Shown here: positions 24,553 through 33,613 of the stretch, piece by piece
Layout of the letters: every line of letters starts with the position of its first letter
How positions within the stretch are numbered: position 1 is the first letter of the stretch
NCBI RefSeq assembly: GCF_025466085.1
Contig: NZ_JANLOD010000075.1
Coordinates: 1 to 57,627, forward strand
From: Pseudomonas sp. 14P_8.1_Bac3
GTDB lineage: Bacteria; Pseudomonadota; Gammaproteobacteria; Pseudomonadales; Pseudomonadaceae
DNA length: 57,627 nucleotides
Direction: 5' to 3'
Program-made: the position numbers and the translations under genes
Notes under the pieces: generated by a model
The model's database searches: none
Seen by the model: only the letters and a program-made list of their open reading frames with translations
Told to the model about the DNA's origin: nothing

Positions 24553-26187
24553 TTAGACGCGGAACTGTTTGAGCAGGCCGTTCAGTTGCTCGCTCAAGTC
24601 CTTGAGGCGGACGCTGGCGACGCTCGACTGTTCCGCCGCCAACGCGGTGCTGTGGGACAAGCCGGCGGCCTGGGTGACGTTCTGGTTGATGTCCTCGACC
24701 ACGTGGGATTGCTGCAGGGTGGCACTGGCAATGGACGCGTTCAGCCCGTTGAGGTTGCGCAAGGCCTGGCCGATGGCATTCAGGCTCGCGCCGGCCAGCC
24801 CCGCCTGTTCGATGGTGACCCGGGACGCTTGGCTGCTCTCGCCGATGACCTTCACCGCCGCTTCGGAGTGGCTCTGCAAACGCTCGATCATCGACTGGAT
24901 CTCGGCGGTGGACTTCTGCGTGCGCTGGGCCAGCAGGCGAACTTCGTCCGCGACGACGGCAAAGCCGCGACCTTGCTCGCCGGCCCGGGCGGCTTCAATG
25001 GCGGCATTGAGTGCCAGCAGATTGGTTTGTTCGGCGATCGAGCGGATCACTTCCAGCACGCTGCCGATTTGCGTGCTTTCGCTGGCCAGCGTGCGAATGA
25101 CTTCCACGGCCTGATCAATGGTGGACGACAACGTGTCGATCTGTTGCAGACTGCTGTCGATGTTGACCTGGCCCTGCCGCGCCTGGGATTCGGCGTCGCG
25201 CATTTCGCTCGCCGCCTGCTCGGCGTTCTTCGCGACATCCTGCACGCCGTAAGTCACTTCATTAATAGCCGTGGCCACCAGCTCCATCTGCTGGGATTGT
25301 TGCTGACTGCGTTGCTGAGCCTGGGCGGCATCGTTGCCCAGTTCACTGGACGACAGGCCCAGCGCGCTGGCGGACACTTGCAGTTCGCCGATCACGCCAC
25401 GCAGTTTGGCGGTAAAGGCATTGAAGTGGCGAGCCAGTTGCGTGACTTCATCCTGGCCGTGGGTGTCGAGGCTGCGGGTCAGGTCGCTTTCGCCGCTGGC
25501 AATGTTGGCCATGGCGATCACGGTTTCCTGCAGCGGACGGACGATGCTGCGGGCGATCAGGATCACCAGCAGCGCCATGATGCCGGCGATCACCAGCCCG
25601 ACGATGGAGGCTTCCCAGACCTGACCGACGAACTCGGCCTGCATGTCATCGATGTACACGCCGGAACCGATCACCCAGCCCCAAGGCTCGAACAATTTCA
25701 CGTAGGAGGTTTTTTCCACCGGCTCGCTGGCGCCCGGTTTTGGCCAGCGATAGTCGATCGCGCCGGCACCCTTGCTTTTGGCGAGGGCGACCATTTCATT
25801 GAACACCGCAAACCCGTCCGGGTCGCGAATGGCCGAGAGGTTTTGACCATCGAGTTTCGGGTTGGCCGGGTGCATGATCATCACCGGCGTCAGGTCATTG
25901 ATCCAGAAGTAGTCATTCTGGTCATAACGCAGGCCGCGAACGGCCGTCAGCGCCTGTTTCTGCGCCGCGTCGCGGGTCAGCGTGCCGGCGGTTTCCAGGT
26001 CATGGTAGTAGGCCAGAATGCCACTGGCGGTCTGCACGACGTGCTGGGTTTTCTGCGCCTTGGCGTGATACAGGTCTTCGTGAATCTGCTTGAGCATCAA
26101 CACGCCCAGCGTCAAAAGCATCATGACGGCCACGATCAAAATGAGCCACAGACGGCGGCTGATCGACATATTGCGCAAGCTGTTCAT
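24553..26187 (-). CDS. methyl-accepting chemotaxis protein with single Cache sensor
   Basis: 544 residues from the ATG at 26187, which has GGAG upstream. TM1 covers about residues 12-32 (RLWLILIVAVMMLLTLGVLM). A periplasmic single-Cache (Cache_2) domain follows to about residue 185, with RYDQNDYFWINDLTPVMIMH and the characteristic EPWGWVIGSGVYIDDM. TM2 is near 192-212, then HAMP and a long cytoplasmic coiled coil with the conserved tip AGEQGRGFAVVADEVRLLAQ. No C-terminal receptor pentapeptide is visible. The ligand is probably a small organic acid, as for other single-Cache receptors (inference). Confidence 0.92.
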   Translation of the reverse strand: MNSLRNMSISRRLWLILIVAVMMLLTLGVLMLKQIHEDLYHAKAQKTQHVVQTASGILAYYHDLETAGTLTRDAAQKQALTAVRGLRYDQNDYFWINDLTPVMIMHPANPKLDGQNLSAIRDPDGFAVFNEMVALAKSKGAGAIDYRWPKPGASEPVEKTSYVKLFEPWGWVIGSGVYIDDMQAEFVGQVWEASIVGLVIAGIMALLVILIARSIVRPLQETVIAMANIASGESDLTRSLDTHGQDEVTQLARHFNAFTAKLRGVIGELQVSASALGLSSSELGNDAAQAQQRSQQQSQQMELVATAINEVTYGVQDVAKNAEQAASEMRDAESQARQGQVNIDSSLQQIDTLSSTIDQAVEVIRTLASESTQIGSVLEVIRSIAEQTNLLALNAAIEAARAGEQGRGFAVVADEVRLLAQRTQKSTAEIQSMIERLQSHSEAAVKVIGESSQASRVTIEQAGLAGASLNAIGQALRNLNGLNASIASATLQQSHVVEDINQNVTQAAGLSHSTALAAEQSSVASVRLKDLSEQLNGLLKQFRV

Positions 26188-26481
26188 AACGCTGTCACTC
26201 CGGATTCTTTTTCTTGTAATGAATGATCGCCAGCATCCAACCACACTTTGCCGATCGGGCATATCCGACCCAGGCCCAATAACGTGGCAGCGTTAATCGG
26301 GCTTGTCTGATAGGATTTCGGCCCCGCACGGAAAAACCTGAATCCACGTCGATTTTTCACGGAATTTTTACGGTTTCGTCCGGATTCTGTGCGCGCGGGA
26401 TCTTTAGCTACGCTGGTCGCAGTGAACGTTTAAAAAAATACTAACGGGGCATGCTGTCGAGCATCGCTTTTTGGGGGATTA

Positions 26482-27312
26482 ATGGATCTTTGGACCGCCT
26501 TGCAGGCATTGATACTTGGAGTTGTAGAAGGGCTGACGGAGTTTTTGCCCATTTCCAGTACCGGACACCAGATCATTGTGGCCGACTTGCTCAACTTCGG
26601 TGGCGAGCGTGCCATCGCGTTCAACATCATTATTCAGTTGGGTGCGATCCTGGCGGTAGTGTGGGAGTTTCGGCGCAAGATCCTTGATGTCGTGACCGGC
26701 TTGCCGACGCAACCCAGCGCTCGACGCTTTACCGCCAACCTGCTGATCGCATTCATGCCGGCGGTGGTGCTCGGGGTGATTTTTTCCGACCTGATTCACC
26801 ATTACCTGTTCAACCCGATTACGGTCGCGGCGGCGCTGGTGGTGGGCGGGGTCATCATGTTGTGGGCGGAAAAACGTCAGCATGAGGTGCACGCCGAAAC
26901 CGTTGACGAGATCACCTGGCAAGACGCGCTGAAAGTCGGTTTCGCCCAATGCCTGGCGATGATTCCCGGCACCTCGCGATCCGGCTCGACCATCATTGGC
27001 GGCTTGCTGTTCGGCCTGTCGCGCAAGACCGCCACCGAGTTCTCGTTTTTCCTGGCCATGCCGACCATGGTTGCGGCGGCGGTGTACTCAGGGTTCAAGT
27101 ACCGCCATATGTTCGTGCCGGCTGATTTTCCGGTGTTCGCCATCGGCTTCGTCACCGCGTTTATCTTCGCGATGATCGCGGTCAGGGGACTGCTCAAGTT
27201 CATCGCCAGCCACAGCTATGCAGCGTTCGCCTGGTATCGCATTGCGTTTGGCCTGGTGATCCTGGCCACCTGGCAGTTCGGTTGGGTCGATTGGAGCGCG
27301 GCCGCGCCATGA
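26482..27312 (+). CDS. uppP: undecaprenyl-diphosphatase UppP (BacA)
   Basis: 276 residues with about eight hydrophobic segments, the family length. It dephosphorylates undecaprenyl diphosphate at the inner membrane to recycle the cell-wall lipid carrier; excess confers bacitracin resistance. The two catalytic motifs are intact: EGLTEFLPISSTGHQ near residues 16-30 and PGTSRSGSTI near 161-170. A GGGGG site precedes the ATG. The DUF1294 gene follows with a four-base stop/start overlap. The 294 bp upstream separate it from the divergent chemoreceptor and hold no gene that I can see. Confidence 0.93.
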   Translation: MDLWTALQALILGVVEGLTEFLPISSTGHQIIVADLLNFGGERAIAFNIIIQLGAILAVVWEFRRKILDVVTGLPTQPSARRFTANLLIAFMPAVVLGVIFSDLIHHYLFNPITVAAALVVGGVIMLWAEKRQHEVHAETVDEITWQDALKVGFAQCLAMIPGTSRSGSTIIGGLLFGLSRKTATEFSFFLAMPTMVAAAVYSGFKYRHMFVPADFPVFAIGFVTAFIFAMIAVRGLLKFIASHSYAAFAWYRIAFGLVILATWQFGWVDWSAAAP

Positions 27313-27746
27313 GTGACGCCAGCGCGCGCAACACGCCCGGACGCCGCTCGGCAGGGCAGATCCAGCATCCTCGACTGAAGCTGCTGGTGTTCGCGATGGT
27401 GTGCGCGCTGCCGCTGACGGGTTCGTTGTCGTTTTTTCTGCGAGGCATTTCGCTGATCCCGCTGGCGGCCTACGGCCTCGTCAGCGTCCTGGCGTTCTTC
27501 CTTTATTGGAGCGACAAACGCAAGGCCCGAACCGACCGCTGGCGTACACCGGAGAATGTGTTGCATGCGGTGGAACTCGCCGGCGGCTGGCCAGGGGCCT
27601 TGCTCGCCCAGCAAGTGTTCCGGCACAAGACGCGCAAAGTGTCGTTCCAAGTGTTGTTCTGGATTATCGTAATATTGCACCAAGTGTTCTGGATCGATCA
27701 ATTGTTCGTGCAGCCACATTGGCTTGGCTTGTCTTTAAGCGGCTGA
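27309..27746 (+). CDS. DUF1294 membrane protein
   Basis: 145 residues starting at the ATG that overlaps the uppP stop (ATGA). Hydrophobic segments lie near residues 24-45 and 50-68, and a third near the C-terminus. The DUF1294 hallmark is present: FFLYWSDKRKARTDRWRTPE then ELAGGWPGALLAQQVFRHKT followed by KVSFQVLFW. Its function is unknown. Translational coupling with uppP suggests a membrane or envelope role. Confidence 0.85.
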   Translation: MSDASARNTPGRRSAGQIQHPRLKLLVFAMVCALPLTGSLSFFLRGISLIPLAAYGLVSVLAFFLYWSDKRKARTDRWRTPENVLHAVELAGGWPGALLAQQVFRHKTRKVSFQVLFWIIVILHQVFWIDQLFVQPHWLGLSLSG

Positions 27747-27888
27747 TCGGCCTACTTGTCATTACATTAAATCGAACAACACTAGGGCTGTTAACGGTGC
27801 TTCCGGAAAATAAACTTACAGTTATGCGTTCGTCTTTGAATTTTTGCCGTGCTAGCTTCCAATAACTTTAATTATCTAGAGATTAGTA

Positions 27889-28773
27889 ATGCGATTTGAA
27901 GCAATTACGAATGAGATGGCGATGAGCAAGTTGGCGGCATTTATTGCTTGTACACCTGCGGAGAAAGTAGCTTATGTAAGGAGCCGCTCAGAAGTTGTCA
28001 GGCACGAAGATCTGAGCGACTTGTCCGACCAACATATACTTGACTCTTTGGTGTCGCTAGAAAGTCGTATGCAGTCATACATTGATCGGTTCAACAAGGT
28101 GAAGTGCGCAATTACTCCGGGGCTGATTCTCGATAGCGACTTGATCGCGAAAACCAATGAATTTTTCAATGTTGCCGTTCCCGCCGGTATTGAGTCTATT
28201 CTGCAGGCACTTGAACCCGGCGATGGTGTGACGCCTGCTGGCAATGAGGAACTAACCAGGGCCATCGATACGTTATTTTCAGACAGGCAGCATATGCGGG
28301 AGCAGCTTGAACTCATTTATACGTCGATCAAGAAGCCGGAACTTGTCTGCGAAGTCATTCGAACGGATGCCAGGACTTACAAAAAGCTTTACTACCCGGT
28401 GCTCAACCGGATTATCAAGGGGCTCGAAGTTCCGTTTGCGCTCGCGTTTCCGGCCTTCTTGGGTATAGAGTCATGTCTATTAGTTCATTCGGCGGGCCTG
28501 AGGGTCAATCAAACATACACTCCCAAGGTCTCGGGATTTTCAAATGAGTTCCTCATGTATCTGATGCTGCATGAAGTCACGCACTTGTTGCGTTACACCA
28601 GTGACACCGCCTATGTGTTTGAAGGCACGACGCAAGTGAGTGATTTTGACGTCTATTCAATGACCAGCTTGCCAGCTGAAAATAATCATAACGCTGACAA
28701 TTACACCGTCTTGATCCTTAATGCCTTGGCCCTGATGCACAAAGAGGGGCGCATCGATCTTCGCAACTATTGA
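27889..28773 (+). CDS. M35-like (aspzincin) zinc metallopeptidase, unlinked orphan
   Basis: 294 residues. The zinc motif is HEVTH at 228-232. It is followed by SDTAYVF, where Asp239 is in place for the third ligand of aspzincins, and by NADNYTVLILNAL at 268-280, which matches the NADSY block typical of M35/Lys-specific metallo-endopeptidases. The first ~220 residues are helical and I recognise no domain in them. There is no signal peptide, unlike secreted M35 enzymes. Base composition is clearly richer in A+T than the flanking genes, suggesting transfer. The ribosome-binding site is weak. It might be an effector injected by a secretion system, or an intracellular protease; neither is shown here. 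Confidence 0.65.
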   Translation: MRFEAITNEMAMSKLAAFIACTPAEKVAYVRSRSEVVRHEDLSDLSDQHILDSLVSLESRMQSYIDRFNKVKCAITPGLILDSDLIAKTNEFFNVAVPAGIESILQALEPGDGVTPAGNEELTRAIDTLFSDRQHMREQLELIYTSIKKPELVCEVIRTDARTYKKLYYPVLNRIIKGLEVPFALAFPAFLGIESCLLVHSAGLRVNQTYTPKVSGFSNEFLMYLMLHEVTHLLRYTSDTAYVFEGTTQVSDFDVYSMTSLPAENNHNADNYTVLILNALALMHKEGRIDLRNY

Positions 28774-28949
28774 GTACTTGGCCAGAATTGTCTATCAGTC
28801 GCCCGTTGAAAGAAGCGTTGCCTCCTGAATGCGCTTCGTGCTATCGGGCGGCATTTAAAATTACTTATCAGGTTATTAGCGATTGTTGCTGGCAGATTCC
28901 GTTGGCCCAATTGCACAAAGCGGGGTGCCTGGACCTGCGTCGGTATTAA
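28774..28949 (+). pseudogene. decayed copy of the metallopeptidase 3' end
   Basis: An open frame without a start codon runs to TAA at 28947. Its end, PLAQLHKAGCLDLRRY, parallels the end of the preceding gene, ALALMHKEGRIDLRNY. The final 36 bases match at 25 positions and lie in a different frame from the intact gene. I read this as the remnant of a second, related gene after tandem duplication or recombination. The upstream part (PLKEALPPECASCYRAAFK) has no clear counterpart. Confidence 0.5.
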
Positions 28950-29305
28950 AGCAACAACCCGACCTGGGTGCGCTTGGGTAATTTGCTCACCACCAGTTGG
29001 TGGGAGCGCTGCAGCAAGGCTTGCAGCTCCTGGGTACCCAGCGGGTAGGGCGTTTCCATGATGATCCACTGCGCTCGAGCCAGATAAGGCGCCGGGTGAA
29101 TGCCCGGACGGTCGCAGTGGCCCAGGAACAGGTCCTTGTCGACCTTGAAAGCCAGGGAGTCGCCCCGCAGGTTCTGCAGGGCGAACATCTTGTTCCCGGC
29201 AATAGAAAACACCCGCACGCCTCCCCACTTGAAGTCTTCCCTGGCGCCCGGCAGGGCGAGACAGAATTGTGCGACGTCTACTTCGTTCATTCGTCCAGCG
29301 TTCAT
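28946..29305 (-). CDS. MmcQ/YjbR-family protein
   Basis: 119 residues. The family pattern FCLALPGAREDFKWGGVRVF is followed by KMFALQNLRGDSLAFKVD, GIHPAPYLARAQWI and LQRSHQLVVSKLPKRTQ at the C-terminus. YjbR-type proteins have a CyaY-like fold and are often called DNA-binding, but their role is not settled. Its ATG at 29305 overlaps the stop of the upstream LysR gene by four bases (ATGA), so the two are coupled; an internal ATG at 29290 is the alternative. Confidence 0.82.
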   Translation of the reverse strand: MNAGRMNEVDVAQFCLALPGAREDFKWGGVRVFSIAGNKMFALQNLRGDSLAFKVDKDLFLGHCDRPGIHPAPYLARAQWIIMETPYPLGTQELQALLQRSHQLVVSKLPKRTQVGLLL

Positions 29306-30210
29306 ATCAGTCGGTCCCCGCAGGCATTGAATGATTCGATCAAATGGTCGAGCCAGGCGCGCACGGCCGGCATCACGCCGCGCCGATGAGGGTAGACCGC
29401 TTGCAGCCAGCCACCCGGCAACGACCATTCGGGGAGCAACTGCACCAGAGCACCACTTTCCAGTTCCTGCTCGCAATACATCATCGGCAGCATGGTAAAG
29501 CCCTGGCCCGCGAGCGTGCAGGCCCTGCGCACGATAAAGTCGTCGATCCCCAGTCGCGCCTCAAGGGCCAGTTCATGGCTTTTACCGTGTTGATCGAGCA
29601 TGCGGATGTGCACCATGCGGTCAGCCTCAAGAGCACCGAGCACTGGCAAGTCCTTGAGGTCCCCGGGATGATTGATCTCCCGGCCATGGAGAAAGCCCGG
29701 GCTGGCCACCATCAGCATCTGTGCCTGACGCAGGCGGCGGGTGACCAGCAACGGGTCTTCATCCCCCAGCTCACGGACCCGCAGGGCGACATCGACGCCT
29801 TCGGTCACCAGATCGACGCGCCGATTGAGCAGCATCACTTCCAGTTGCACCTGCGGGTATTTTTCAAGAAACCGGCTGATGACCGTCGGCAGCATTTCAT
29901 GGGCCAGCCCGACGGGGCAGGACACTCGCAAACGCCCGCGAGGCTCGCTGGACATGCTGGCCACGGCTTCATCGGCCATCTCGGCTTCCAGCAGCATTGC
30001 CTGACAATGCCGCAGGTAGCGTTCACCCACGGCAGTCAGCTTCAGTTGTCGCGTAGTACGTTGCAGCAGGCGTGCGCCCAGGCGCTCTTCCAGTTCGGCG
30101 ATGCGCCGCGACAGCCGCGACTTGGGAATCCCGAGCAAACGCCCGGCTGCCGCGAAACCACCGGCTTCGACCACCTTGGCAAAGTAATAGAGGTCATTGA
30201 GGTCTTGCAT
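29302..30210 (-). CDS. LysR-family regulator, probable regulator of azoR
   Basis: 302 residues. The N-terminal helix-turn-helix (FAAAGRLLGIPKSRLSRRIA) is of the AaeR/DsdC-like subgroup in which PKSRLSRRIAELEERLGARL is typical, followed by RTTRQLKLTAVGERYL. The effector domain covers about 90-295. It is divergent from azoR with 129 bp between and coupled to the downstream MmcQ gene. Such LysR-azoreductase pairs usually respond to quinones or electrophiles (inference). Confidence 0.9.
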   Translation of the reverse strand: MQDLNDLYYFAKVVEAGGFAAAGRLLGIPKSRLSRRIAELEERLGARLLQRTTRQLKLTAVGERYLRHCQAMLLEAEMADEAVASMSSEPRGRLRVSCPVGLAHEMLPTVISRFLEKYPQVQLEVMLLNRRVDLVTEGVDVALRVRELGDEDPLLVTRRLRQAQMLMVASPGFLHGREINHPGDLKDLPVLGALEADRMVHIRMLDQHGKSHELALEARLGIDDFIVRRACTLAGQGFTMLPMMYCEQELESGALVQLLPEWSLPGGWLQAVYPHRRGVMPAVRAWLDHLIESFNACGDRLI

Positions 30211-30231
30211 GATGATGACTCGACTGTTCTA

Positions 30232-30244
30232 TTCGTGGGACGAA
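30232..30244. promoter_or_regulatory. inverted repeat in the LysR-azoR intergenic region
   Basis: TTCGT-GGG-ACGAA is a perfect palindrome 22 bp from the LysR start and about 95 bp from azoR. A third TTCGT half-site lies at about 30276. It is a candidate operator for the LysR protein. Confidence 0.4.
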
Positions 30245-30339
30245 CTATCGCATTGTTGCCGCCTAATCAGCTATTGGATTCGTCTGTAGGATTGTCTCCA
30301 TCAGATCGCCCCGTGGCGATCCTCACCTGGAGATCCCAC

Positions 30340-30951
30340 ATGAAACTGCTGCACATCGATTCGAGCATTCTTGGTGACAACTCGGCTTCCCGTCAGCTCA
30401 GCGGCGAAGTCGTCAAAGCCTGGCAAGCCGCCGAGCCGGCCGCGGTGGTGACTTACCGCGACCTGGCCAACGATGCCATCAGCCATTTCTCCGCCACGAC
30501 CCTGGTCGCCGCCGGCACCACCGCTGAATTGCGCAACGCCGCACAACAGCACGAAGCCGAGCTGAGCGCCTCGACCCTGGCCGAATTCATTGCCGCCGAT
30601 GCCGTCGTCATTGCCGCGCCGATGTACAACTTTACCGTCCCGACCCAACTCAAGGCCTGGATCGACCGCATCGCTGTTGCCGGCCAGACTTTCCGTTACA
30701 CCGAAGCCGGCCCGGAAGGCCTGTGCGGCAACAAGAAAGTCGTGATCGTCTCGACTTCTGGCGGTCTGCATGCCGGTCAGGCGACTGGCGTTGCCCATGA
30801 AGAGTACCTGAAGGTGCTGTTCGGTTTCCTCGGCATCACCGATATCGAATTCGTCCGCGCCCACGGCCTGGCCTACGGTGACGAAGTGCGTACCAAAGCC
30901 ATGAGCGACGCTCACACGCAAATCAGCGAGCAGCTGTTCGCCGCTGCGTAA
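30340..30951 (+). CDS. azoR: FMN-dependent NADH-azoreductase
   Basis: 203 residues, close to E. coli AzoR (about 201). This flavoenzyme reduces quinones and azo compounds by two-electron transfer with NADH. The FMN phosphate-binding N-terminus KLLHIDSSILGDNSASRQLS, the APMYNFTVPTQLKAWIDRI segment around residue 93 and the STSGGLHAG loop are present. GGAG lies nine bases before the ATG at 30340. It is monocistronic, ending in a strong terminator, and is divergent from its probable LysR regulator. Confidence 0.92.
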   Translation: MKLLHIDSSILGDNSASRQLSGEVVKAWQAAEPAAVVTYRDLANDAISHFSATTLVAAGTTAELRNAAQQHEAELSASTLAEFIAADAVVIAAPMYNFTVPTQLKAWIDRIAVAGQTFRYTEAGPEGLCGNKKVVIVSTSGGLHAGQATGVAHEEYLKVLFGFLGITDIEFVRAHGLAYGDEVRTKAMSDAHTQISEQLFAAA

Positions 30952-30990
30952 GGCTTGCGTAAAGATGTAAATCAGCTCGGGCAACACCCC

Positions 30991-31038
30991 AAAAAACTCT
31001 GTATTCTGATCACGCAAGTGTCAGATACGGAGTTTTTT
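30991..31038. terminator. terminator of azoR (bidirectional shape)
   Basis: AAAAAACTCTGTATTCTGA pairs with TCAGATACGGAGTTTTTT (one bulge, one wobble) around an 11-base loop. A and T tracts flank the stem. Confidence 0.85.
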
Positions 31039-31198
31039 GTTTCTGACTATTTCGCATTCTGGCCCAGGTTATGCAGTCGAGGGTTATCGTCCCCGTTCTG
31101 CAACGACCTTGGTGGCCGCAATTGCTGGTACAAGGCCGCTTCCTCGATGTTCCAGGGAGAACGGGCTTTCCGGTCAAGTAACAAAGGTGGGGCATCCC

Positions 31199-32236
31199 AT
31201 GGTGCGTCTTTGTGCAATGTTACTGATTTGCCTGCTCAGCAGCCTGAATTCAGTGCACGCCGCGCCTGCGCCGCACCCTCGCTGGAGCGTCGGCTTCCAT
31301 GAGCTGACTTTTCTCGATCCGCTGGATCTGCAGCCGATGCGCGCCATCGCGTTCTACCCCTCCAGTGACCGGGAACACACCAGCAAACTCGAGGGCTACA
31401 CGGTCGAAGCGGGCGAGGACACGCGCGTCGCCATTGGCCGTTTCCCGATGCTGATGCTGTCCCACGGCAACACCGGAACCCCGCTGGCCCTGCATGACCT
31501 CGCCACATCGCTGGCGCGCAAGGGATTTGTGGTGGTGGCGGTGTTTCATCCCGGTGACAACTCCAAGGACCACAGCCGCCTCGGCACCTTGAGCAACCTC
31601 TATGGGCGGCCGATCCAGATTTCCGAAGCCATTACCGCGACGCTGGGCGACCGCATGCTCGCGCCGTTTGTGAATGCTGATCAGGTGGGGGTGATTGGTT
31701 ATTCGGCGGGCGGCGAGACGGCGTTGATTTTGTCCGGCGCGACGCCTGACCTGGATCGTCTGCGCCGCTACTGCCAGGAGCGCCCGGATGACCGCGATGC
31801 CTGCAACACCAAGGGCGAGTTGATCGTTGACCGTGATGACCTGCAGCCGGTGGCGGATCCGCGGGTTCACGCGCTGCTGCTGATGGCGCCGCTGAGCCTG
31901 AAGTTCGGTCGTCACACCCTGGCGGATGTGCATGTGCCCGTGCTGTTGTACAGCGGGGACGGCGACAAACTGGTGGCATTCGACAAGAATGCCGCGGCGC
32001 TGGCGCGCAAACTGCCGATCGCGCCGGATTTCAAATTGCTGGCCGGGGCAGGGCACTTCGTGTTCATGGCGCCGTGCAACGAAGAGCAGATCGCGACGAT
32101 GCCAGCGCTGTGCACCGATGCAGACGGTGTCGACCGCGAAGACATTCATCGCAACATGATTTCCGAAGCCGGGCGGTTCTTCTCCCATGCGCTGGGCAAA
32201 CCCACCCGCGCGGGCATGCAAACCGCCGACCAGTAA
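31199..32236 (+). CDS. exported alpha/beta hydrolase (PAF-acetylhydrolase / dienelactone-hydrolase-like)
   Basis: 345 residues from the ATG at 31199 (AGGTGG upstream). A signal peptide (LCAMLLICLLSSLNSVHA) directs export. The oxyanion region is MLMLSHGNTG and the nucleophile elbow is GVIGYSAGGE (G-x-S-x-G). Asp in LLYSGDGDKLVAF and His in AGAGHFVFMAP complete the likely triad. The family includes lipases, esterases and platelet-activating-factor acetylhydrolases. The substrate is unknown. It is monocistronic and is followed by a REPIN. Confidence 0.82.
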   Translation: MVRLCAMLLICLLSSLNSVHAAPAPHPRWSVGFHELTFLDPLDLQPMRAIAFYPSSDREHTSKLEGYTVEAGEDTRVAIGRFPMLMLSHGNTGTPLALHDLATSLARKGFVVVAVFHPGDNSKDHSRLGTLSNLYGRPIQISEAITATLGDRMLAPFVNADQVGVIGYSAGGETALILSGATPDLDRLRRYCQERPDDRDACNTKGELIVDRDDLQPVADPRVHALLLMAPLSLKFGRHTLADVHVPVLLYSGDGDKLVAFDKNAAALARKLPIAPDFKLLAGAGHFVFMAPCNEEQIATMPALCTDADGVDREDIHRNMISEAGRFFSHALGKPTRAGMQTADQ

Positions 32237-32248
32237 CGTCACGCAATC

Positions 32249-32320
32249 CCTGTAGGAGCCAGCTTGCTGGCGATAGCGATTTCGAAGACGCCATCGCCAG
32301 CAAGCCGGCTCCTGCAAGGG
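32249..32320. repeat. REPIN of the GGAGCCAGC subfamily
   Basis: TGTAGGAGCCAGCTTGCTGG at 32251 is inverted as CCAGCAAGCCGGCTCCTGCA at 32297. It sits between convergent hydrolase and MFS genes. Confidence 0.85.
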
Positions 32321-32329
32321 TTATGTCCT

Positions 32330-33517
32330 TCAGGCCGTGGCGCGGCGTTTCAGTAGGAGGGTCAAGGCCAGGCCCGTCACCGACAACATCGCCGCGCTGA
32401 AGAAAATCCACGGATACCCCAGATTCAACGCCACCGCCCCCATCAACGGCCCGGCGATTGCCAGCGCCAGATCAAAAAACACCGCATACGCGCTCAGGCC
32501 GGCGCCGCGACTGGAGTTCGGCACTTGCTTGATCGCCTCAACCCCCAGCGCCGGGTACACCAGTGACAAACCAAACCCCGCCAATCCTGCGCCAATCAGC
32601 GCATAACCGGTCGAAGGCGCGAGCCACAGCAGCACCAGGCCGGCCGTTTCAATGCTCATGCAGGCAATCGCGGATGTGAAACCACCGAACCGGCTGATGC
32701 TCGAGATAAACAGCAAGCGCGCCAGAATGAAGCAGATCCCGAACACCGTCAGGCAGTACGCGGCACCCGTCCAGCCACGGTTGACGTAATAGAGGGTGAT
32801 AAAGGTGGTCAGTGTGCCGTAGCCGATGGACGCCAGGCTCAGGCTCGCGCCAAACGGCGCGATGCGTCCGAACACCGCCCAGAACGGCATTCGTTCACCG
32901 CGAACAACCGGCACCGAGGGTTTGTTGCGGATCAGCACCAGTGCCAGCCCGGCCAGCACCGCCAACGCGATGCCGAGGCTGACGAAGCCATACTCGGCCA
33001 CCATCACCACACCCAGCGGCGCACCAATGGCGATGGCGCCGTAGGACGCAATGCCGTTCCACGAGATCGAGCGCGCAGTGTGTTCAGCGCCGACCTGGCC
33101 CATGCACCAGCTGATGGTGCCGACGCCGATCAGACCCTGGGCGATCCCCAGCAGCAAACGACCAGCGATCAGGATCAACAGGCTCGCCATCGGAAAACTT
33201 TGCAGCAGCGTCGACAGCAATGTCAGCACGCCGCTCAAGACAATCCCCGACAAACCGTAGACGATCGAGCGTTTGGTGCCGACGCTGTCCGACATGCGCC
33301 CGGCCATGGGGCGGCTGAGCAGGGTGGCGAGGTATTGCGAGCCGATGGTCAGCCCGGCGACCACCGCACTGAAACCCAGTTGCTCATGGACATAACCCGG
33401 CAACACCGCAATCGGCAGGCCGATGCAGAGGAAGGCAATAAAGGTATAGAAAACAATGGAGACGATCTGCAGTGTGATCGCCATGGAGCTTTGCGGTGGC
33501 AGTTGCTGCGCAGACAT
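32330..33517 (-). CDS. MFS transporter, YhhS-like
   Basis: 395 residues with twelve predicted membrane helices. The loop 2-3 motif is present as SRPMAGRMSDSVGTKRSIVYG. The overall pattern (LPIAVLPGYVHEQLGFSAVV, SWNGIASYGAIAIGAPLGV) resembles the YhhS/YfcJ branch of the major facilitator superfamily, which probably exports small molecules. The substrate is unknown. It is monocistronic between two REP-containing regions. Confidence 0.87.
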   Translation of the reverse strand: MSAQQLPPQSSMAITLQIVSIVFYTFIAFLCIGLPIAVLPGYVHEQLGFSAVVAGLTIGSQYLATLLSRPMAGRMSDSVGTKRSIVYGLSGIVLSGVLTLLSTLLQSFPMASLLILIAGRLLLGIAQGLIGVGTISWCMGQVGAEHTARSISWNGIASYGAIAIGAPLGVVMVAEYGFVSLGIALAVLAGLALVLIRNKPSVPVVRGERMPFWAVFGRIAPFGASLSLASIGYGTLTTFITLYYVNRGWTGAAYCLTVFGICFILARLLFISSISRFGGFTSAIACMSIETAGLVLLWLAPSTGYALIGAGLAGFGLSLVYPALGVEAIKQVPNSSRGAGLSAYAVFFDLALAIAGPLMGAVALNLGYPWIFFSAAMLSVTGLALTLLLKRRATA

Positions 33518-33613
33518 GAGGGCTCGTTCGCGGGCGGCGGTGGGAGAGCTGCATCATGGCGTGGGTGTGGAATAAATGAAAGCTGGCTAACGATCAAAAA
33601 ACCAGACGCATCC

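Noticed and set aside
23947..26226. Plus-strand open frame of 759 codons over pnuC and the chemoreceptor
   Set aside because: Antisense to two well-recognised genes. The long frame results from high-GC codon bias.
28767..29228. Minus-strand frame over the MmcQ gene (153 codons)
   Set aside because: Out-of-frame shadow of the MmcQ gene, which shows clear family motifs and ATGA coupling with the LysR gene.
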